Source: Pseudomonadota bacterium (GTDB taxonomy: Bacteria > Desulfobacterota > Desulfobaccia > Desulfobaccales > 0-14-0-80-60-11). From it: a DNA stretch of 8,482 bases. Below are positions 5,621 to 8,482 of the stretch, piece after piece. How positions within the stretch are numbered: position 1 is the stretch's first letter; each line of letters starts with the position of its first letter. The notes below the pieces were generated by a model. That model had not been told where the DNA came from and searched no databases. It saw only the letters and a list, made by a program, of their open reading frames with translations. The position numbers and the translations under genes are program-made. The DNA lies in the NCBI GenBank assembly GCA_018897875.1, contig JAHIKF010000441.1, positions 1-8,482 on the forward strand. Direction: 5' to 3'.

Positions 5621-6514
5621 ATGAACGATCAGCGGACACGCTTGATGGTCCAGAGAGTGGAGTATCACCGAGCCAATGGGTTCCGATCGCCTGAAGAGCT
5701 GCTTAGATTCTGTGAGGTCTTTTGGGGTATCAAGATCCCGCGGCAGCGGGTCTGCCCGGATCACTCCTGCCTGGCGGAATACATTACCGCGGCCTGGTTC
5801 GAAGACTCCTTGAATTGCGTCTGCTGGGCCAACCGGGGCGGCGGTAAGACCATGGCTGGGGCTTTGGTGACCTGGTTAGAGTCAGTCTTCAAGGCCGGCT
5901 GTGAAACCAAGGTTCTGGGCGGCTCCGGGGAACAGAGTCTCCGGATGTATAACCACATCAAGAAATTTAATTCGGAACCCTTTCGGCATCTGGCCAGGGG
6001 GGAGGCCTTGAAAACGTATACCGAGCTTTTGAACGGGTCCAGTATCCAGATTCTCACGGCCTCCACCAAGAGCGTCCGGGGCCCCCACCCCCAGAAGCTG
6101 CGCCTTGATGAGATTGATGAGTTTGATGAGAAAATCTACGAGGCTGCCCTGCTGATCCCGTTATCCTCCGGCGGCATCGAGGCCAGCACCCACATTTACT
6201 CGACCATGCACAAAAGTTACGGCCTGATGAACCAGGTCATCGAAGGGGCGGCGGAGAGCGGTTATCGTATTTTTAAGTGGTGCGTTCTGGACGTGCTGGA
6301 ACCCTGCGTAGACCGGGATTGCGCCACCTGCGGCCTGTGGGAAGACTGCGGCGGGAAAGCCAAACAGGCTTCCGGGTTTTATCGGATAGACAACGCCATT
6401 GATCATAAACGCCAGGTCTCCCGGGAAACCTGGCTCTGCGAGATGTTGTGTTTCCAGCCGAGCCATGAGGGTTTGATTTATAAGGAATTTGACATGGCGC
6501 TGCACGTTATTTAG
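5621..6514 (+). CDS. Large-terminase ATPase half, without nuclease domain
   Basis: This is a 297-residue protein. The Walker A motif is at residues 71-77 (NRGGGKT), preceded by the usual VCWA strand. Walker B with the catalytic glutamate is at 160-164 (LRLDE, D163/E164), and the coupling motif is STMHKS (194-199). A cysteine cluster, C221, C229, C234, C237 and C243, probably binds a metal, as in a known branch of phage terminases. The protein ends at SHEGLIYKEFDMALHVI, which is the linker that in complete terminases leads straight into the nuclease domain, so the stop is at the domain boundary; the nuclease half is at 2566-3057. The role is the packaging motor that drives DNA into the prohead. 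I prefer the ATG at 5621; a TTG at 5570 adds residues of poor character. No good Shine-Dalgarno sequence is visible near 5621, so translation may depend on upstream structure. Confidence 0.88.
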   Translation: MNDQRTRLMVQRVEYHRANGFRSPEELLRFCEVFWGIKIPRQRVCPDHSCLAEYITAAWFEDSLNCVCWANRGGGKTMAGALVTWLESVFKAGCETKVLGGSGEQSLRMYNHIKKFNSEPFRHLARGEALKTYTELLNGSSIQILTASTKSVRGPHPQKLRLDEIDEFDEKIYEAALLIPLSSGGIEASTHIYSTMHKSYGLMNQVIEGAAESGYRIFKWCVLDVLEPCVDRDCATCGLWEDCGGKAKQASGFYRIDNAIDHKRQVSRETWLCEMLCFQPSHEGLIYKEFDMALHVI

Positions 6515-6603
6515 AGCTTAGCGCAGCGTTACTGATTCCCCACAAGTAATATCATTATATATCCCAATAACGTTGGGATGGCGGTGTAGTTTGGCCTTTT
6601 ATA

Positions 6604-6638
6604 TAAGTAACACTAAGGGATTGTGCGACTGTTACTTA
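6604..6638. repeat. 9-base inverted repeat containing two GTAAC sites
   Basis: TAAGTAACA (6604-6612) and TGTTACTTA (6630-6638) are perfect complements around a 17-base spacer. It is the best-formed pair of the GTTAC site set. It may be a binding site for a dimeric DNA-binding protein, or a hairpin. Confidence 0.6.
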
Positions 6639-6735
6639 GTTCAATTAATTGTACTTAAACAGTTTATGCGACAAGTAAATTGTACCGTGTAACTTTAACT
6701 ACGCATTACACAATAAGTTGCGAAAGATGGTAACG

Positions 6736-6762
6736 TTGTTAGGTGAGTTAGGTGGGTATAAT
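6736..6762 (+). promoter_or_regulatory. Possible promoter
   Basis: A perfect -10 box TATAAT (6757-6762) follows TTGTTA (6736-6741) at 15 bases, slightly shorter than ideal. It points toward the T-poor structured region and the three small genes beyond it. It lies in AT-rich sequence where such boxes arise easily by chance. Confidence 0.35.
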
Positions 6763-6940
6763 TAACTGTACTATGGAATGGTTGCTTAATAGGCAACAAA
6801 ACAAAATAATAACGATGTGCGTAACTTATCAATATCACTACGCTATCGTTGTCGAAAAAATAGTCAATAGCGAGTTATATTGAGCACTTAGGCACACTGA
6901 GTGCATCTACTATTATCAACAATCAAACCATCCCACAAAA

Positions 6941-7587
6941 AGGGGGCCAACCTATAGCATAAAAAATCGGCTCAACAGCCAAACCAAAACCGGGCAAGGT
7001 GGCCAGGCAACGGAGGCCAGGAAAAAAAGCCAAAAACCGGACCTAAAGCCCAATCAGAGAGGCGACAGCAAGCCTGGCAATCCCACGGGAGAAGCGAAAT
7101 TGCAAATGAGCGCAACCAGCCCCAGCGGCGGCGAGGCTCCCCCGGCTCCCAGGTCAAACTGGCAAAGGCGGGTAGGCGACGGCACCGAAACCGTCAGGAA
7201 GTCAGCACCTCTGAATCAAACAGGAAAGCTGAAGGTTTTTTGAGTTTACCTTGAAGAACTCTTGAGGGTCGGACCTCATTAAAAACTGAGCGCATGGATG
7301 ACCGGGAGGAGCGGCGAAACCGATAGTTAGCCGAAACCAAGCTGAGGCGAAAGCCGGCCAGGTAGTGGTGGTGGATGGGAGCCTGGAAGGAAGGCGGGGC
7401 AAGGCGAGCAAGCGAAAGCGCACGGAATTAGCGGGCCGGTAGGAAGGCGTGAAACCGATAACCTAGATGGTTTTTGGGTGGACCGATAACGAACCCTGGG
7501 CAGGGCGCCCTGAATGCCCAAGAGGAAGGCTCTGATCGGGGGCGCAAGCAACGCGGTTTGTGCCCCTCATTGAGCGCCTTTGCTCAA
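6941..7587 (+). ncRNA. Candidate large structured noncoding RNA
   Basis: About 650 bases have no credible reading frame and a composition unlike anything else in the window. On the plus strand over 6961-7560, G+C is about 58%, A about 30% and T only about 12% (hand count). An A excess with few U residues is typical of large structured RNAs with many GNRA loops and A-rich joiners. Visible elements include GAAA/CGAAA loops (GGC-GAAA-GCC at 7343-7354; around 7411; 7178-7195 with GACGG/CCGTC), a possible longer stem CCGGCC (7354-7359) with GGCCGG (7434-7439), and the repeated string GAAACCGATA (near 7316 and 7451). The 3' end has two clear hairpins. The strand and the 5' end are inferred from composition only. 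Large ornate phage RNAs such as GOLLD and ROOL are a conceptual comparison; I cannot match the sequence to either. Confidence 0.5.
7539..7587 (+). other. Pair of 3'-terminal hairpins of the candidate RNA
   Basis: GGGGCGCAAGC (7539-7549) pairs with GTTTGTGCCCC (7556-7566) over eleven positions with two G-U pairs, loop AACGCG. It is followed by TTGAGC (7570-7575) with GCTCAA (7582-7587), loop GCCTTT. The presence of G-U pairs only on the plus strand favours a plus-strand RNA. No T-tract follows, so the transcript may continue into the small genes downstream. A further stem upstream is TGGGCA with TGCCCA (7497-7520), which encloses a GGGC/GCCC helix. Confidence 0.6.
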
Positions 7588-7612
7588 AACCAAATCTTTG
7601 GAGGGCGGGACG

Positions 7613-7831
7613 GTGACGGAAGCAGAAAATAAAAAGGAAAATCGGGAGCACCTGGAAATGATCCGGAAGGCCATGGACCTGATCGACGACCGGGTCTTTT
7701 TAATCCTGAATAGCGTTGAAATTGAGTCTGCCCGCGGATGGGTTGCCCAATTCAGACGAGCCCATAACGAGCTGGGCGAAATGATAACCCACCTGGCGGA
7801 TCTGGCCGGGATACAGGAGGACGAGGAATGA
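7613..7831 (+). CDS. Small helical protein, 72 residues
   Basis: I chose the GTG start at 7613 because GGAGGG (7600-7605) lies 7 bases before it; the ORF opens earlier at 7580 but without such a site. The product is acidic, almost entirely helical, and begins with a charged stretch (TEAENKKENREHLE). It may form a coiled coil. The family is unknown. It is the first of three overlapping small genes and ends in an ATGA overlap, with the AGGAGGACGAGG near its end serving as the ribosome site of the next gene. Confidence 0.72.
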   Translation: MTEAENKKENREHLEMIRKAMDLIDDRVFLILNSVEIESARGWVAQFRRAHNELGEMITHLADLAGIQEDEE

Positions 7832-8010
7832 GAGCGGACACCACGCTATTTCAGGCCAGCCACGGTAATCAGCCCAGAGGTTGGGGGCGTTGGGGTTTTC
7901 AAGTAGGCGGCGAAACGTACTTCTTCACCGCCCATTACCGCGAAGCCAAGCGACAGGCTTTCGAGGTTGCCCGGACCCGCGGGGTCCGGGTGGTAGAGGT
8001 GCTCCCTTGA
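7828..8010 (+). CDS. Small uncharacterised protein, 60 residues
   Basis: It starts at an ATG overlapping the previous stop (ATGA), with AGGAGG directly upstream. It has an N-terminal glycine/tryptophan-rich segment (RGWGRWGFQVGGETYFF) that looks like beta strands, a basic helix (REAKRQAFEVART) and a final strand (GVRVVEVLP). This beta-alpha-beta pattern suggests a small folded domain, but I do not recognise it. The stop overlaps a TTG start of the third small gene (TTGA at 8007-8010). Confidence 0.7.
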   Translation: MRADTTLFQASHGNQPRGWGRWGFQVGGETYFFTAHYREAKRQAFEVARTRGVRVVEVLP

Positions 8011-8198
8011 CGTTAAGCAAAGAATACTACCAAGAGGTTCAAGAGGCCGTCCGGGAATCGGGCGACGCCTTCATGGTTCACAATCCCCGGCTGGCCCTCA
8101 GGAAAGCCCTTCAAGCGGCCATCGAGCTTAACCAACTGATCGAGGAATTGAACGACCTGAAGGCCAACTACCCGCCCGAAGTCTGGGCGCAAATGTAA
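8007..8198 (+). CDS. Small helical protein, 63 residues, TTG start
   Basis: The TTG at 8007 overlaps the previous stop and has AGAGG (7995-7999) 7 bases upstream. The same frame is open from 7881, but that earlier part is the shadow of the 60-residue gene. The protein is helical: KEYYQEVQEAVRESGDA, then ALRKALQAAIELNQLIEELN with heptad-like spacing, ending PPEVWAQM. The family is unknown. It is the last gene before a strong terminator, so the three small genes probably form the end of one transcript. Confidence 0.7.
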   Translation: MTLSKEYYQEVQEAVRESGDAFMVHNPRLALRKALQAAIELNQLIEELNDLKANYPPEVWAQM

Positions 8199-8204
8199 AC
8201 CCCA

Positions 8205-8240
8205 CAGGGGCTTGGGAAACCGAGCCCCTGCCCCTTTTTT
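8205..8240 (+). terminator. Intrinsic terminator
   Basis: CAGGGGCTTGG (8205-8215) pairs with CCGAGCCCCTG (8220-8230), eleven pairs with one G-U, closed by a GAAA tetraloop. CCCC and six Ts (8235-8240) follow. It begins seven bases after the stop of the last small gene and is the clearest terminator in the window. Confidence 0.9.
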
Positions 8241-8250
8241 GCCGTGCTTT

Positions 8251-8282
8251 CTCCCCAAGGTTAAAAACCTTTTTTTGGGAGG
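8251..8282 (+). promoter_or_regulatory. Hairpin that can sequester the next ribosome site, or a second terminator
   Basis: AAGGTT (8257-8262) pairs with AACCTT (8266-8271) around AAA, followed by five more Ts (8272-8276). CTCCC (8251-8255) can pair with GGGAG (8277-8281), which is the core of the Shine-Dalgarno sequence of the gene starting at 8290. The element may therefore act as a second terminator or as a translational lock on that gene. Confidence 0.5.
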
Positions 8283-8289
8283 CGCGGCG

Positions 8290-8482
8290 ATGAAAAAACT
8301 GGTTGGAGCATACGGAAACAAGGGTGAGGGCAGGGAGCGAGAGATTATTCCGATTCCCGAGGGCATGGATGTCAAGGCAATCATGGCCCGGTTCGATTGC
8401 AGTTACTTGACCGCCAGGGCGTCGCTGAAGCGGGGCTATTACATTGTGGATTACTTGAAGCGGTCCATTTGCCCCGGCCCCC
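8290..8482 (+). CDS. Small HTH-like protein, 3' end outside window
   Basis: It starts at an ATG 7 bases after GGGAGG (8277-8282). The 64 visible residues have a basic N-terminus, a short strand (EREIIPIPEGM) and a helix-turn-helix-like segment (DVKAIMARFDCSYLTARASL, about 27-46) followed by KRGYYIVDYLKR. It resembles small phage DNA-binding proteins, but no family is certain. It is separated from the preceding genes by the terminator and so probably has its own promoter or relies on read-through. It is still open at the window edge. Confidence 0.7.
   Translation, partial: MKKLVGAYGNKGEGREREIIPIPEGMDVKAIMARFDCSYLTARASLKRGYYIVDYLKRSICPGP

Larger units (their letters stand above)
6515..6940. 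other. AT-rich noncoding region with repeated GTTAC/GTAAC sites
   Basis: No gene is supported on either strand. GC is about 35% by hand count over 6541-6900, far below both flanks. The pentamer GTTAC or its complement GTAAC occurs six times (6528, 6607, 6631, 6689, 6730, 6821), where about one would be expected. TAACGTTG occurs twice (6568, 6731). Inverted repeats are frequent: ATCCCAA/TTGGGAT (6561-6579), GTTGC/GCAAC (6781-6797), CGCTAT/ATAGCG (6841-6872), and GCACTTA/TGAGTGC (6885-6903, one A-T/G-T wobble pair). It could be a protein-binding region (packaging site, partition site or origin) or the remains of an insertion. Confidence 0.6.

Noticed and set aside
5262..5624. 120-codon plus-strand frame in the terminase gap, ending in an ATGA overlap with the ATPase gene
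   Set aside because: The composition is very unlike a protein (few Ala, Glu, Lys and Asp; many Pro, Ser, Gly, Cys and His), the ribosome site is weak, and the DNA is packed with perfect inverted repeats. Not fully excluded, because the overlap fits the local pattern.
5557..6899. 12-base direct repeat TTAGGCACACTG at 5557-5568 and 6888-6899, flanking the ATPase gene
   Set aside because: One or two 12-base repeats are expected by chance in a window of this size, and no further similarity extends from the copies. It would be of interest only if relatives show insertion between them.
7202..7551. Minus-strand frames of 73-74 codons in the T-poor region
   Set aside because: They are long only because the plus strand is poor in T, which removes stop codons from the minus strand in some frames. 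The products are serine/proline/leucine-rich without recognisable structure.
6515..7600. Group I or group II intron, which could explain an interrupted terminase by splicing
   Set aside because: I found no group II domain V-like motif and no convincing group I core. The nuclease half is not downstream but upstream, with its own start overlapping another gene, which argues against cis or trans splicing.
1..8482. CRISPR array, insertion sequence or tRNA gene
   Set aside because: I saw no regularly spaced repeats, no transposase-like protein and no cloverleaf on either strand.

Overview
The window reads as a piece of a bacteriophage, prophage or phage-derived element from a bacterium. The support is a set of DNA-packaging (terminase) genes, three adjacent ParB-type or partition-like genes, very tight gene packing with ATGA/TGATG/TTGA stop-start overlaps, and several very small genes. 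Almost everything lies on the plus strand. GC content is moderate to high in most genes, Shine-Dalgarno sequences are of the AGGAGG type, and ATG, GTG and TTG starts are all used. This fits a Gram-negative, possibly deltaproteobacterial host, but the host is a guess: nothing in the window identifies it.

Layout. (1) 2-2061: a ParB-like gene cut by the left edge, a DNA-binding protein gene with a long palindrome inside its coding sequence, and a second ParB-like gene. (2) 2058-3359: an overlapping chain made of a 40-residue zinc-ribbon micro-gene, an unknown 129-residue gene, a stand-alone terminase nuclease domain and an unknown 95-residue gene. (3) 3364-4711: a DUF1643 gene overlapping an SPL-like radical SAM gene, followed by a 28-codon ORF. 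(4) 4725-6514: a small-terminase-like HTH gene, 380 bases of noncoding but highly structured sequence, and the ATPase half of a large terminase. (5) 6515-7600: about 1.1 kb without a credible gene, in two very different parts: an AT-rich stretch (about 35% GC) rich in GTTAC/GTAAC sites, then a GC-rich but T-poor stretch (T about 12%, A about 30% on the plus strand) with many hairpins and GNRA-like loops that looks like a large structured RNA. (6) 7613-8198: three overlapping small unknown genes ending at a strong intrinsic terminator. (7) 8290-end: the start of a further small gene whose ribosome site can be sequestered in a hairpin.

The most striking observation is that the large terminase appears to be split at its domain boundary and the halves are in reversed order. 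The ATPase part (5621-6514, 297 residues) stops exactly where the nuclease domain would begin. A complete nuclease domain with its catalytic acids and its own start (2566-3057, 163 residues) lies 2.5 kb upstream in an overlapping operon. Together they have the length of a normal large terminase. The second main candidate for something new is the roughly 650-base structured RNA region directly downstream of the ATPase gene. Functionally, the window combines DNA binding/partition-like proteins, a packaging motor possibly working as separate subunits, and a radical SAM/DUF1643 accessory pair of unknown chemistry.
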